Notes: a model not told the origin generated them from the letters alone. Shown: positions 33,975-42,808, numbered from the stretch's first letter. The stretch is 64,000 nucleotides of DNA from Roseibium alexandrii DFL-11 (GCF_000158095.2 NZ_CM011002.1:3009203-3073202); one strand, 5' to 3'. Numbers and translations are program-made.

Positions 33975-35282
33975 ATGACCCGTCACGCCCTCGATCCGTC
34001 TCCTAGAACGTATGCTGCTAGTGTACAGCTTTTGGCCCGCTCCAGCCGGGGGCCCTCCTGCGCACCATCTGACCAAACGCTCGACGATGTCAAAACCTGG
34101 CTTTTGAATGACGCGACCAGCATCAAGGACGTGATGTTGATGTACGAGGAGTTCATGTGGCGTTGCCATGCAGCCAATCTCGGGATTGATCGGGCCACCC
34201 TCCATGTTGGCACTCTGCATCCCCGTGTGATCGGGTTCTCCTGGTTCTGGAGCGCTCTTGATGGTTTCTGTGATGAAATCGCTGCAGATGCCAATGCCAT
34301 CAAACATGAGGCTTTCACGCGCAACCCCCTCTACAAGGTGATGGCCGAAGGTGAATTTGTAAAAGTGGATCTTGAGACTAATGAGGGTCTCAACGCCTTT
34401 CCGATCATGACGGAACTGGCTGAAGAGGGCTACACCAATTACGTCGCCATACCACTCAGCGCGGCAGGAGCCATGAACAACGCCATGACCCTCGCGACCA
34501 CGCGCAAGGGCGGTTTTCAAGATGGCGACAAGGAGCGGATCCGGTCCGTCATCGAACTCTTCGCGCTGCATGTTGAACGGCATATTGTTCAGCGCATCGC
34601 CCGGAACGTCGCCGATACCTATCTTGGCCCCATTGCCGGTCAACGGGTTCTGGACGGAGAGATCAAACGCGGTGATGGCGAGGCCATTGATGCCGTAGTC
34701 TTCATGAGCGACATGCGCGGTTTCACCCAACTCGCCGATAGGATGAGCGGACCTGAAGTAACAGCCATTCTCAATGCCTATTTTGACCGGGTATCAACCT
34801 CGGTACTGGCGCACGGGGGAGAAATCCTGAAATTCATGGGAGACGGCGTCCTCGCGGTTTTCGATCAAAAAGCTCTGGGCCGGAAAGCGGCGGCAGACGC
34901 TGCGGTCAAAGCGGCCCGGGCAGTCCTTTCAGCGATTGATGATTTCAACGAAACCCCATCGGAAGGCCTCCCCGATCCAGCGGTTTGGCATCCGCTCAAG
35001 ATCGGGATTGGCCTCCACATGGGCGAAGTGTTTTTCGGAAATGTTGGCGGCGAGGAGCGGCTCGACTTTACCGTAATTGGCCGCGCCGTAAATGAAACAA
35101 GCCGTGTGGAATCGCTTTGCAAACCTCTTGGAAAAACGCTTCTCCTGACGGATCCGGTCCGATTGGCTTTGCCGACCGGATTGCAATCTGCCCTGGATCC
35201 GATGGGAGATCATGAGTTGCGCGGCGTCGGCAGCCCCGTCGCGATATACTCAGCCCCGACACACGATATAACGATGGGCTAG
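33975..35282 (+). CDS. Class III adenylate cyclase with an N-terminal sensory region
   Basis: The 435-residue protein has a catalytic class III cyclase domain at about 235-425. Metal-binding aspartates lie in VVFMSDMRGFTQLAD and KFMGDGVLAVFD, and the substrate region DFTVIGRAVNETSRVE carries the Asn/Arg transition-state residues. The lysine in EILKFMGDG and the DFT segment favour ATP over GTP. Residues ~40-210 form a soluble region with features of a GAF-like input domain, without transmembrane segments, so it is cytoplasmic. It is monocistronic between the bet terminator and hemP (convergent, stops 2 bp apart). The signal it senses is unknown. Confidence 0.88.
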   Translation: MTRHALDPSPRTYAASVQLLARSSRGPSCAPSDQTLDDVKTWLLNDATSIKDVMLMYEEFMWRCHAANLGIDRATLHVGTLHPRVIGFSWFWSALDGFCDEIAADANAIKHEAFTRNPLYKVMAEGEFVKVDLETNEGLNAFPIMTELAEEGYTNYVAIPLSAAGAMNNAMTLATTRKGGFQDGDKERIRSVIELFALHVERHIVQRIARNVADTYLGPIAGQRVLDGEIKRGDGEAIDAVVFMSDMRGFTQLADRMSGPEVTAILNAYFDRVSTSVLAHGGEILKFMGDGVLAVFDQKALGRKAAADAAVKAARAVLSAIDDFNETPSEGLPDPAVWHPLKIGIGLHMGEVFFGNVGGEERLDFTVIGRAVNETSRVESLCKPLGKTLLLTDPVRLALPTGLQSALDPMGDHELRGVGSPVAIYSAPTHDITMG

Positions 35283-35284
35283 CT

Positions 35285-35506
35285 CTATTTCGTCAGAATC
35301 AGTTTGCCCTGTTTCGTAATGGTCAGCCGATAGGTGTCGTCATTGTGGAGAATGTTTATCTCCCGGGTGCCACTGAACAAGTCATCGGATTTGAGCTGCG
35401 GTTTTCCCTTGGACACCGGAACCTTCGTGTATGCAGGTCGGGCGCCCGGCATGGAAAGAGACAAACGTTGTTTGCGGCTGTTTGTCGAAGGCGTCATGGC
35501 TATCAT
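35285..35506 (-). CDS. hemP: Hemin uptake protein HemP
   Basis: The 73-residue protein ends with REINILHNDDTYRLTITKQG and then KLILTK, the HemP family signature. HemP is a small iron-starvation protein linked to heme uptake (regulatory or accessory). It is preceded at 35606-35620 by a TGA-N9-TCA box, the IRO-box form recognised by RirA, and the rirA gene itself lies upstream on the same strand. An alternative ATG at 35497 (three codons later) is possible. No heme transporter genes are adjacent in the window. Confidence 0.88.
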   Translation of the reverse strand: MIAMTPSTNSRKQRLSLSMPGARPAYTKVPVSKGKPQLKSDDLFSGTREINILHNDDTYRLTITKQGKLILTK

Positions 35507-35603
35507 CCATCTCTTGGTGAGTGTTCAGTTGCGCTGTTTTTCGCCAAAATCAGCGCTGTCTCGAAAAGATTTTTATAAGCTGAGTTTTTAACTCCACTTT
35601 ATA

Positions 35604-35622
35604 CTTGACACTCATACTCAAG
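35604..35622. promoter_or_regulatory. IRO-box (RirA-type iron-responsive operator) upstream of hemP
   Basis: CTTGACACTCATACTCAAG is an inverted repeat with arms CTTGA and TCAAG and contains TGA-N9-TCA (35606-35620), the published IRO-box pattern of rhizobial RirA. It is about 100 bp before hemP, next to a TATAAA-like -10 on the minus strand (35598-35603), so bound RirA would block transcription when iron is plentiful. A weaker GGA-N9-TCA match (one mismatch) occurs at about 35581-35595. Confidence 0.6.
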
Positions 35623-35796
35623 TTTTTCTATGAAGGCAATGCCTGATCGGAAAGGAACTGGAAATCGCGTCCTCTGGTTCTTCGAAGACAGGTCCCCTGT
35701 CTCGACAGGGTGCCAAATGCCGGCAAGCCAACCGCCCTCTCCTCTCCCTCAGCGGTCAGCCAGCTAGGCTTTGTTCAGATGGGAAACCGACAGAAC

Positions 35797-35835
35797 AAAC
35801 AAATAAAGCCGCCCTTTGGGCGGCTTTATTTGTTT
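35797..35835. terminator. Long perfect hairpin downstream of rirA, bidirectional terminator
   Basis: AAACAAATAAAGCCGCCC (35797-35814) is the exact reverse complement of GGGCGGCTTTATTTGTTT (35818-35835), an 18-bp perfect stem with a 3-nt loop. A-rich and T-rich arm ends allow termination in either direction. It lies 18 bp after the rirA stop. The rest of the 35507-35853 gap holds the IRO-box and no gene. Confidence 0.88.
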
Positions 35836-35853
35836 GAAGCGGTTCGAAAACGA

Positions 35854-36318
35854 TCAGGCGTTCGCAGCGACCGGACGTTCAGTAGATTCGATGTTCAGAA
35901 GCGTCCGCATGCCAAACCGGTCTTCGGAGAGATCCGCGATGGACTTTGCATCAAGCACTTCCATGAAGGCCTCGAGCGCCTCATGCAGCAGGCCATTGAA
36001 GCCGCAAGACATGATCAGCGGGCAGTCTTTGCGGCCCGAGTCGAAGCACTCAGCAAGGAGAAAGCTCTCTTCTGCCGCGCGAACGACCTCACCAACGGAG
36101 ATGGCTTCCGCAGGCCGGGCCAGCATGACGCCACCGTTCCGGCCACGAATGGTCCGGATCAAATTGGCATCGACCAGCACTTTCATGATTTTGAACAAGT
36201 GCGTCTCGGACATCTCAAAGCTGGCTGCAATATCTGCAACCCGGCTCGGCTTGTCCGGATTCACCGCGCAATACATGAGAGCGCGAACGGCATAGTTTGT
36301 CTGTTGTGTCAAACGCAT
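35854..36318 (-). CDS. rirA: Rhizobial-type iron regulator RirA (Rrf2 family)
   Basis: The 154-residue Rrf2-family regulator has an N-terminal winged helix (MRLTQQTNYAVRALMYCAVN, then VADIAASFEMSETHLFKIMK) and the three cluster cysteines at residues 91, 99 and 105 in ECFDSGRKDCPLIMSCGFNG. These are the same positions as in characterised RirA proteins, which bind a [4Fe-4S] cluster and repress iron uptake genes when iron is sufficient. It lies upstream of hemP on the same strand, separated by a strong terminator, so the two are separate transcription units. An imperfect palindrome CCTAAATTTGG at about 36355-36365 lies in its promoter region. Confidence 0.93.
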   Translation of the reverse strand: MRLTQQTNYAVRALMYCAVNPDKPSRVADIAASFEMSETHLFKIMKVLVDANLIRTIRGRNGGVMLARPAEAISVGEVVRAAEESFLLAECFDSGRKDCPLIMSCGFNGLLHEALEAFMEVLDAKSIADLSEDRFGMRTLLNIESTERPVAANA

Positions 36319-36454
36319 GGGTAAGATATGCGGCTGCGGACCAAAAAGGTCAATCCTAAATTTGGAGTGTAATGGCCAAGTTTTGCGGTTTCTATGGCAA
36401 CTTCCCCGAAAACACGGTCATCTCAAGTACTCGACTCTGCAGTAGGCGAGCTAC

Positions 36455-37492
36455 TTAAACGTCTTCCGGCAGATTTTCCTTGAGAAAAACATCAATACCA
36501 ATGCGCTCCTGATCTTCGATGATCGGCAGCCCGTCGCACAGTGCCTTGAGCACCCGGATCGCGCTTCTGATTTCGTGACCGGGATCCTGAGCAATGACAG
36601 CATCCATTATTCCGTCTCGGAGCGCCTGGCGGGTGTAAGGCGTGAGTTCATGACCGACAAAAACAATATCGTCCGTACGGCCGTTGTCCCGAATTGCCGC
36701 GATCACGCCCCTGTTGCCTGCGCCGATGTTGTAGACCGCAGAAAGGTCCGGATGTTCGGAGAGGAGCTTGCGCACCAAATCTTCGTTTCTCCGATTGTCG
36801 TCCCGGCCTTCGCGCACCTTCAAGAGCTGAAGATGCGGATACTCATTGTCAACCACTTCCCGGCAGCCTGTGTATCGGTCAGCGTGGTCCCTAAGGCCAA
36901 GAGAGCCGGCAATCAACGCGATCTTCCCAGGCTCCTTCGGCAAAAACCGCCCCATCAACCGGCCCGCAGTCCGGCCAGCAGCAACATTGTTGATGCCGAC
37001 AAAGTGCTGCCGGGCGGAGGCAGGATGATCTGATACCAGTGTCACGACAGGAACGCCGCGATCCTGTAAACGATCAATCGCCGCGCGCACCTCCGGAAAT
37101 GCGGGCGCGACCACGGCAACGCCATCACAAACGGATTTGTCTAGAACGGCGAGTGTTCCGGTCACCCTGTGACCATCGAAGGCATCAATCGGCTCAACAT
37201 GAACCTGCATGCGCGCGCCACTCATGGATTGGGCATGCGCTTTGGCTTCCCGGGTCAGGTCCTCCATGAAGGCATTCGGTCCGTTCGGGATCAGGAAATG
37301 CAGCCGGTAGGCGCTTTTCTTGGCGAGGCCCGCGGCAAAGACATCCGGCTGGTAGTTCAGTCTCTCTACAGCCTGACGAACCTTTTCAATTGTTGCCTTG
37401 CGCACGCCGGGCCGCGTGTTCAAAACCCGATCGACTGTAGCCAGGCTGACGCCCGCTGCCTCAGCCACATCATGGATCGTCACACGCTTCAA
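36455..37492 (-). CDS. LacI family transcriptional regulator
   Basis: The 345-residue regulator has a LacI-type N terminus (VTIHDVAEAAGVSLATVDRV, residues ~4-23, and hinge helix region PDVFAAGLAKKS) followed by a periplasmic-binding-protein-like effector domain with a sugar-type ligand fold (FLIPNGPNAFMEDL, VGINNVAAGRTAGRLMGRFL, AVYNIGAGNRGVIAAIRD). The first-domain start VTIHDVAEAAGVS is the LacI signature. No sugar uptake or catabolic gene is adjacent, so its target and ligand cannot be assigned. It stands alone between rirA and a flavoprotein gene on the minus strand. Confidence 0.9.
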   Translation of the reverse strand: MKRVTIHDVAEAAGVSLATVDRVLNTRPGVRKATIEKVRQAVERLNYQPDVFAAGLAKKSAYRLHFLIPNGPNAFMEDLTREAKAHAQSMSGARMQVHVEPIDAFDGHRVTGTLAVLDKSVCDGVAVVAPAFPEVRAAIDRLQDRGVPVVTLVSDHPASARQHFVGINNVAAGRTAGRLMGRFLPKEPGKIALIAGSLGLRDHADRYTGCREVVDNEYPHLQLLKVREGRDDNRRNEDLVRKLLSEHPDLSAVYNIGAGNRGVIAAIRDNGRTDDIVFVGHELTPYTRQALRDGIMDAVIAQDPGHEIRSAIRVLKALCDGLPIIEDQERIGIDVFLKENLPEDV

Positions 37493-37589
37493 GAGCCCCT
37501 CCCTTTCACGCGACTATAGCAAGAAATGAGGCACGGTCATCAAAAAATGGTGCAATGCGAAATATAACGTCGGTGAAGCATCAGGAAAT

Positions 37590-38768
37590 TTAGACGAATT
37601 GACCGGCCGCGTGCCCAGACGACCAGGCCCACTGAAAGTTAAAGCCACCGAGATGCCCAGTCACATCAACCACTTCACCAATGAAATAAAGTCCGGGAAC
37701 CATCACGCTTTCCATGGTTTTGGAAGAGAGTTCCTTTGTGTTCACACCGCCCAGGGTCACCTCGGCGGTCCGGTAGCCTTCCGTGCCAACAGGCGTCAGC
37801 TGCCAGCGGTTCAGTTGCTCTGAACATCGGCGCAAAACCTTGTCGGACAAATCCGCCATACGGCCCTTTAACTGGAATGCCTGCGACAGCTCATCGACCA
37901 GACGGGATGGCAGTAACTGGGTCAACCCGGTTTTGAGATCCTGTTTCGGTGTCGCTGATCGCGCTGCTCGAAGGGCGTCAAACACATCCGTCCCGGGAAG
38001 AAGGTTCACAGAAATCGATGTGCCTTCTTCCCAATAGGATGATATTTGCAAGATGGACGGACCGGACAAACCACGGTGGGTAAACAGCAGCCCTTCGCGG
38101 AACGTGGTCTTTTTGAAACTGACCTCCGCATCAACCGAGACGCCTGACAGACGAGCGCATAAATTCTTATTAGCGTCAGAAAATGTCAGCGGCACCAACG
38201 CGGCGCGCGGCGCAATGACATCATGTCCAAATTGCCGGGCAAGATCGTACCCAAATCCGGTTGCTCCCATCTTTGGGATGGACGGCCCTCCTGTTGCGAT
38301 AACAAGAGACTTGGCTCGCACCCGGCCTTTCGACGTTGCAACGGAAAAGCGGTCATCCGGTTTGCTCACGGTCGAGATCGAGGTTTCCAACTGCAAAACA
38401 CCACCAGCTGCCTCCAACTCGGACAAAAGCATCTGGATGATGTCCTTGGCGGAGTTGTCACAAAAAAGCTGGCCAAGCGTTTTTTCGTGCCAGGAAATCC
38501 GATGTTTTTCGACAAGTCCCAAGAAATCCTGCTGGGTGTAGCGTTTCAAAGCCGAAACGCAGAACCTTGGATTTTGGGAGAGAAAATTGGCTGGTGAGCA
38601 ATGCAAGTTGGTGAAGTTGCAGCGGCCACCCCCGGAAATCCTGATTTTGTCTGCAGGCCGCTTGGCATGGTCCAAGACTAAAACCTGACGGCCCCGCTTG
38701 GCCGCCTCAATCGCACACATCAATCCGGCGGCACCGCCACCGAGCACAAGAACATCCAGATCACGCAT
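37590..38768 (-). CDS. BaiN/HI0933-family NAD(P)/FAD-dependent oxidoreductase
   Basis: The 392-residue flavoprotein starts with VLVLGGGAAGLMCAIEAAKRG (FAD-binding) and then KIRISGGGRCNFTNLHCSPA, the HI0933/BaiN signature. Later segments are LVIATGGPSIPKMGATGFGYD, LLFTHRGLSGPSILQ and the FAD-binding C terminus GLYFIGEVVDVTGHLGGFNF. The ATG at 38768 starts exactly at the motif. The family reduces or modifies diverse substrates and is poorly characterised; no reaction is proposed. It diverges from the Ham1-like gene across 179 bp. Confidence 0.9.
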   Translation of the reverse strand: MRDLDVLVLGGGAAGLMCAIEAAKRGRQVLVLDHAKRPADKIRISGGGRCNFTNLHCSPANFLSQNPRFCVSALKRYTQQDFLGLVEKHRISWHEKTLGQLFCDNSAKDIIQMLLSELEAAGGVLQLETSISTVSKPDDRFSVATSKGRVRAKSLVIATGGPSIPKMGATGFGYDLARQFGHDVIAPRAALVPLTFSDANKNLCARLSGVSVDAEVSFKKTTFREGLLFTHRGLSGPSILQISSYWEEGTSISVNLLPGTDVFDALRAARSATPKQDLKTGLTQLLPSRLVDELSQAFQLKGRMADLSDKVLRRCSEQLNRWQLTPVGTEGYRTAEVTLGGVNTKELSSKTMESVMVPGLYFIGEVVDVTGHLGGFNFQWAWSSGHAAGQFV

Positions 38769-38947
38769 ACCCGCGCTTATACAAGGAATTTCAAGCGCGA
38801 ACAGGGGTTTTAAGCGCAAACAAATATGGTGTGGTTGTTTGCGTCCCCCGAACCCTCGCCTGTCCTTTGTCATGACTTTTCGCGTAAGGTTCGGAGCTAG
38901 AGATCATTTTCAAGAAGCGTCTACTGAATACTAAGGCCATTCCTCCC

Positions 38948-39586
38948 ATGCATCATGATAGTCCCGAATTTCTCAGGGTCAGTAGCCCGCTCGTGCTTGC
39001 TTCCCACAACCTCAATAAAACCGCCGCTATGAAGGAGGCCCTGGTAGGGTGCCCGGCTGAACTCCTGTCGGCGAGACAACTTAACCTGCAAAGTCCCGAT
39101 GAAACCGGTAACACGGTTCTTGAAAATGCTCTGATTAAAGCACGTTCAGTGGCTCAGCAAAGTGGACATGCAGCCATCAGCGATGACAGCGGCTTTTTTA
39201 TCTCCGCGCTGGACGATCTCCCCGGAGCTGCCGCCGTCGATTGGGCCGGACCGGATGGCGATCACACCCCAGCGCTGAAGCGCATCGGAGATATGTTGTC
39301 AGAACGAGACCTCACGACCAGCGCTGCTCGGTATGTGACCGTCATCGCAGCTGCTTTGCCGGACGGAACTGCGATCGCTGAGGAGGGAGCAACCCATGGT
39401 CATTTAGTTTGGCCTCCCCGTGGGAAAACAGACGGCTACCTTTCCGTCTTTGCTCTTTCTGCAGCGGCAAAGTCGATTGCAGAATTGATGGTCGGACACG
39501 ACACCGGCACAACACATGACCTGCCAGCCTACGCTCACCGGCGTCCGACAATTGATCGCTTGGTGCAGCGGATACGTTTTAGCTGA
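38948..39586 (+). CDS. Ham1/RdgB-like nucleoside triphosphate pyrophosphatase, divergent
   Basis: The 212-residue protein shares the Ham1 fold motifs LASHNLNKTAAMKEAL (phosphate-binding start), ETGNTVLENALIKARSVAQQSG and ISDDSGFFISAL, with DDSG metal/catalytic aspartates. However, the FGYDP base-recognition motif of RdgB is replaced by DGYLSVF near residue 166, and the terminal SHRG is replaced by AHRRP. It probably hydrolyses a nucleotide but may not have the standard XTP/dITP specificity. A canonical RdgB is likely encoded elsewhere. It converges with the livK gene. Confidence 0.75.
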   Translation: MHHDSPEFLRVSSPLVLASHNLNKTAAMKEALVGCPAELLSARQLNLQSPDETGNTVLENALIKARSVAQQSGHAAISDDSGFFISALDDLPGAAAVDWAGPDGDHTPALKRIGDMLSERDLTTSAARYVTVIAAALPDGTAIAEEGATHGHLVWPPRGKTDGYLSVFALSAAAKSIAELMVGHDTGTTHDLPAYAHRRPTIDRLVQRIRFS

Positions 39587-39599
39587 TTTTTATAAACTA

Positions 39600-39627
39600 A
39601 ACCGGCGGCCCCTTCGGACCGCCGGTT
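39600..39627. terminator. Hairpin between ham1-like gene and livK
   Basis: AACCGGCGG at 39600-39608 pairs with CCGCCGGTT at 39619-39627. It lies between converging stops. On the minus strand the stem is followed by TAGTTTATAAAAAT, a weak T-rich tail, so it probably terminates the liv operon and possibly the plus-strand gene as well. Confidence 0.7.
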
Positions 39628-39656
39628 CTCAAAACTCACTTCTCAAAAGAAGAATC

Positions 39657-40862
39657 TTAGTTCATTTCGGAAACAACTTCGAAACCGTCAGCGCCAACTT
39701 CAAAGAGAGCAAAGGTGCCCGGAACGTCGCCTTTTGCATCGAAGTTATGGTCGCCAGCAGCGCCTTTGTAGTCGATCGCGGTACCAGCAGCGATCAGCTC
39801 TTTTGCTTTCTGCCACTCACCTGGACGGATCGCTTCGCCTTCACCGTTGGAAACTTCTCTAAGAGCAGCACCAACGCCTTCTTTTTTGCCACCGGTTTTT
39901 TCCAATGCCAGTGCCAGCAAGAAAGCTGCGTCGTAGGAGGTGTTTGCAAAAATCGCATCCGGATCACCACCAACGCCTTTGAAGGCTTCGTTGAAGATGT
40001 CCAGAGAGTCGGACTTTTCACCAACTGGAGAAGAGGACACAAAGTTTGCGAGGTTCTCTGCACCAAGCTCATTGATAACTGCATCGGACTTCATGCCGTC
40101 GCCGCCAACGAACTTTTCAAAGAAACCATTTTCCAGAGCCTGACGCAGGATGGTGAGGCCAGTGCCGTCACCGTAGTCGAAGATGACCAGCGTGTCGGCG
40201 CCGCCCTTGGCAAGCTCAGCGAGGTTTGAACGGTAGGACGCTTTGCCTTCTTCGTGCGCTGCGAACTGGGTGATCTCACCGCCGAGCGCATCAACGTACT
40301 CGGTCTTGAATGCGTTCGCGAGACCCGTGCCGTAGTCGTTGTTGAGGTAAGCAACCGCAACCTTGCCGTAACCCTTGTCTTTCAGAGTGCGTGCCAGTGC
40401 ACGGCCCTGATAGTCATCAGACGGAACGGTCCGGAAAACCGAGTCATTGTCTTCCAGGTTGGTGATTTCCGGGGACGTACCGGATGGTGTGACCAAGGCT
40501 ACGCCCGCAGGAATGGTGACGGAACCGGCAGCTGCCAGAACAGCACCGGAGCAATGCGGACCAACGATACCAGCTACACCTTCGATGTTGACAGCTTTGG
40601 TCGCAGCATCCGTGCCGCCTTGCGGGTTACATGCACTGTCGCCAACAACACCGACGAGCTTTTCGCCGTTACCGATGCCACCCTGCTCGTTGACCTGTTG
40701 AACAGCCAGTTGCGCAGCGTCGATCATGGCCGGAGCCATCGCTGCGATCGGGCCGGAGACACCGCCGATCAGGCCGATCTTCACATCAGCTTTCGCCGGA
40801 ACGGTGGCCAATGCTGTCGCCGTCATCAGGCCTGCAGCAAGCGTCAGAAGCTTGGTTTTCAT
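39657..40862 (-). CDS. livK: Branched-chain amino acid ABC transporter, periplasmic binding protein
   Basis: The 401-residue type I binding protein has a signal peptide (MKTKLLTLAAGLMTATALAT and then VPAKA, about 25 residues). The mature fold starts DVKIGLIGGVSGPIAAMAPA, with a ligand-contact region SGTSPEITNLEDNDSVFRTV and YGTGLANAFKTEYVDALGG. It is the last gene of the minus-strand livGFHMK run. Such proteins bind leucine/isoleucine/valine or sometimes other amino acids or amides; specificity cannot be assigned. A terminator hairpin follows. Confidence 0.9.
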   Translation of the reverse strand: MKTKLLTLAAGLMTATALATVPAKADVKIGLIGGVSGPIAAMAPAMIDAAQLAVQQVNEQGGIGNGEKLVGVVGDSACNPQGGTDAATKAVNIEGVAGIVGPHCSGAVLAAAGSVTIPAGVALVTPSGTSPEITNLEDNDSVFRTVPSDDYQGRALARTLKDKGYGKVAVAYLNNDYGTGLANAFKTEYVDALGGEITQFAAHEEGKASYRSNLAELAKGGADTLVIFDYGDGTGLTILRQALENGFFEKFVGGDGMKSDAVINELGAENLANFVSSSPVGEKSDSLDIFNEAFKGVGGDPDAIFANTSYDAAFLLALALEKTGGKKEGVGAALREVSNGEGEAIRPGEWQKAKELIAAGTAIDYKGAAGDHNFDAKGDVPGTFALFEVGADGFEVVSEMN

Positions 40863-40953
40863 GAAAGTACCTCCTCATTAACCGGTCTTTGCCGGGTCTT
40901 TTGAACGTCTTGGGTAGCACAACTCGTTAGGGTTGCGCCACCCTGACGCGGGC

Positions 40954-41916
40954 CTAGTGGTCCGCGCCGTCTTTTGCACTCCGCTGGTCGCCTCTAAGCG
41001 GCTCTGGAAGCAGCCCCTCCGGCCGGAACCGCAGCACCAGCTGCAGCATCAAGCCAATGAGGAACAAGCGGATATATTTTGCCTGGATCGCATATTCATG
41101 CGGCAGGCGATCTGTTGCAATCTCAGACACCGACCAAATGATCCAGACCACCGCTGCACCAAGGATGGCGCCGCGGTTGTTGCCGGACCCGCCCAGGATC
41201 AACATGATCCAGACTAGGAAGGTCGCGACCATCGGATCAATGGCCTCAGGTGTGATGGACCGGTTGAAGTGGGCAAAAAGAGCCCCGCCCAACCCCATAA
41301 GAGCGGCGCCGAAGATGAAGGCTTCGAGGCGGCGGAATTCGACATCCTTGCCCATCGCCTTGGCGGCATCTTCATTGTCCCGGATCGCGCGCATCATCCG
41401 GCCCCATGGCGCGTTGAACTGACGCTCGACCAGCACGTATGCGGCAATCAAGACAGCCAGAACGATAATGAGATAAGCGACCTGAGATTCCATATACCCG
41501 ATGTCACTCATCGGCCGCGGGATACCTGGAATGCCGCGCGCGCCGTTGGTCAATGCCGGTTCAGACTTGATTACCAGACGGATGATTTCAGCAATTCCGA
41601 TTGAGGCAATCGCGAGATAATCTGAGCGGAAGCGCAGACAGATTTTCCCAATCGGCCAAGCCACGAGTGCCGCGGCGATCATGGCTCCGATCCAGCCTAT
41701 GACAAAGTGAAGATCGAACCCTCCGATCCGGCCGTCCGCAGCTTCGGTTGTCAGGATTGCCGAGGTGTATGCCCCCACGGCAAAGAAGCCTGCAATCCCG
41801 GCATTGAACAGTCCGGCAAAGCCCCACTGGATGTTCAAACCGAGTACCAGAAGGGCGTAGATGGCGATGAAAATCGCCATGAAGAGGGCGTAATTTACAA
41901 GACCCAAAAATTCCAT
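40954..41916 (-). CDS. livM: Branched-chain amino acid ABC transporter permease LivM
   Basis: The 320-residue permease has about eight to nine hydrophobic segments starting with GLVNYALFMAIFIAIYALLVLGLNIQ (about 4-30), followed by WGFAGLFNAGIAGFFAVGAYTSAI, typical of LivM. The Liv EAA-like loop (RFRSDYLAIASIGIAEIIR) and WGRMMRAIRDNEDAAKAMGKD are present. It is 14 bp downstream of livH and 91 bp upstream of livK. The protein is an inner-membrane partner of LivH. Confidence 0.92.
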   Translation of the reverse strand: MEFLGLVNYALFMAIFIAIYALLVLGLNIQWGFAGLFNAGIAGFFAVGAYTSAILTTEAADGRIGGFDLHFVIGWIGAMIAAALVAWPIGKICLRFRSDYLAIASIGIAEIIRLVIKSEPALTNGARGIPGIPRPMSDIGYMESQVAYLIIVLAVLIAAYVLVERQFNAPWGRMMRAIRDNEDAAKAMGKDVEFRRLEAFIFGAALMGLGGALFAHFNRSITPEAIDPMVATFLVWIMLILGGSGNNRGAILGAAVVWIIWSVSEIATDRLPHEYAIQAKYIRLFLIGLMLQLVLRFRPEGLLPEPLRGDQRSAKDGADH

Positions 41917-41930
41917 CTTGTGCCCTCCCC

Positions 41931-42803
41931 TTAAAGAACCTTGCCCTTGAGCAACCCGGTTGGGCGCACAAGCAGCATGAACAACAAGATCGCAAAGGCC
42001 ATCGCAGCCTTATACTCGCTCGGGATAACAAGCACGGACAGCTCTTCGGCAATGCCGACAATGAGCCCCCCAAGAACAGCCCCTTCAACCCGTCCGACAC
42101 CGCCAAGAATGGCTGCCGCGAACATGGGCAGAAGCATGTGCCAACCCATCATGGACTTCAGCTCAGTGTTCAGTCCGAGGAAGAAGCCAGAGGCCGCGCA
42201 CAAACCGCCGGCAATCACCCATGTCAGGATAACGACCTTGCGGTTGTCGATCCCTGATAGCAGCGCAAGGTTCGGGTTGTCGGACATGGCCCGCATGGCC
42301 TTGCCCCATTTAGACTGGGTCAGGAACATATGGAGGACGCCAACCAGCGCCAACATTGCGATCACCGTGTAGATCTCGCGATCGCGGATCCGCAGACCGA
42401 AGTAGTTTTCCGGCCGGACGATGCCGCGCGAATAGGTTTCCGTATCAACACCCCAGACGACCTGAACAACTGCCCGGATCATAAGCGCAATGCCGAGCGA
42501 TGCCATAACGGTAACGATTTTCGGCCGTTCCCGGAGGTGATCGTAAAACACCTTATCGATGCCAACGGCCACGGCGGCAGTTGCGATAATAGCGACAGGC
42601 AATGCTGCGAGCGGTGACACGCCAAGCGTGGTGACCACTGCCAAAGCTATGAAAGCACCAAGTGTTGCCAAATCGCCGTGCGCCAGGTGCGCATAGCGCA
42701 GGATCGCGAAGATCAGCGTGATACCGACCGCGCCAAGCGCATAGATCGACCCGAGCACGATGCCCGGAATGACGTAAAAATTCAGAAGTTCAAACAAATC
42801 CAT
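41931..42803 (-). CDS. livH: Branched-chain amino acid ABC transporter permease LivH
   Basis: The 290-residue permease has about seven to eight hydrophobic segments with the LivH opening (YVIPGIVLGSIYALGAVGIT, then LIFAILRYAHLAHGDLATLG). It is flanked by livF (5 bp upstream on the transcript) and livM. Features near WGKAMRAMSDNPNLALLSGI match the conserved cytoplasmic loop that contacts the ATPases. Confidence 0.92.
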   Translation of the reverse strand: MDLFELLNFYVIPGIVLGSIYALGAVGITLIFAILRYAHLAHGDLATLGAFIALAVVTTLGVSPLAALPVAIIATAAVAVGIDKVFYDHLRERPKIVTVMASLGIALMIRAVVQVVWGVDTETYSRGIVRPENYFGLRIRDREIYTVIAMLALVGVLHMFLTQSKWGKAMRAMSDNPNLALLSGIDNRKVVILTWVIAGGLCAASGFFLGLNTELKSMMGWHMLLPMFAAAILGGVGRVEGAVLGGLIVGIAEELSVLVIPSEYKAAMAFAILLFMLLVRPTGLLKGKVL

Positions 42804-42808
42804 ACCGC

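Noticed and set aside
36355..36365. CCTAAATTTGG imperfect palindrome as an Irr (ICE) or RirA box for rirA
   Set aside because: It does not match TGA-N9-TCA and only loosely resembles ICE-like sequence; too short to claim.
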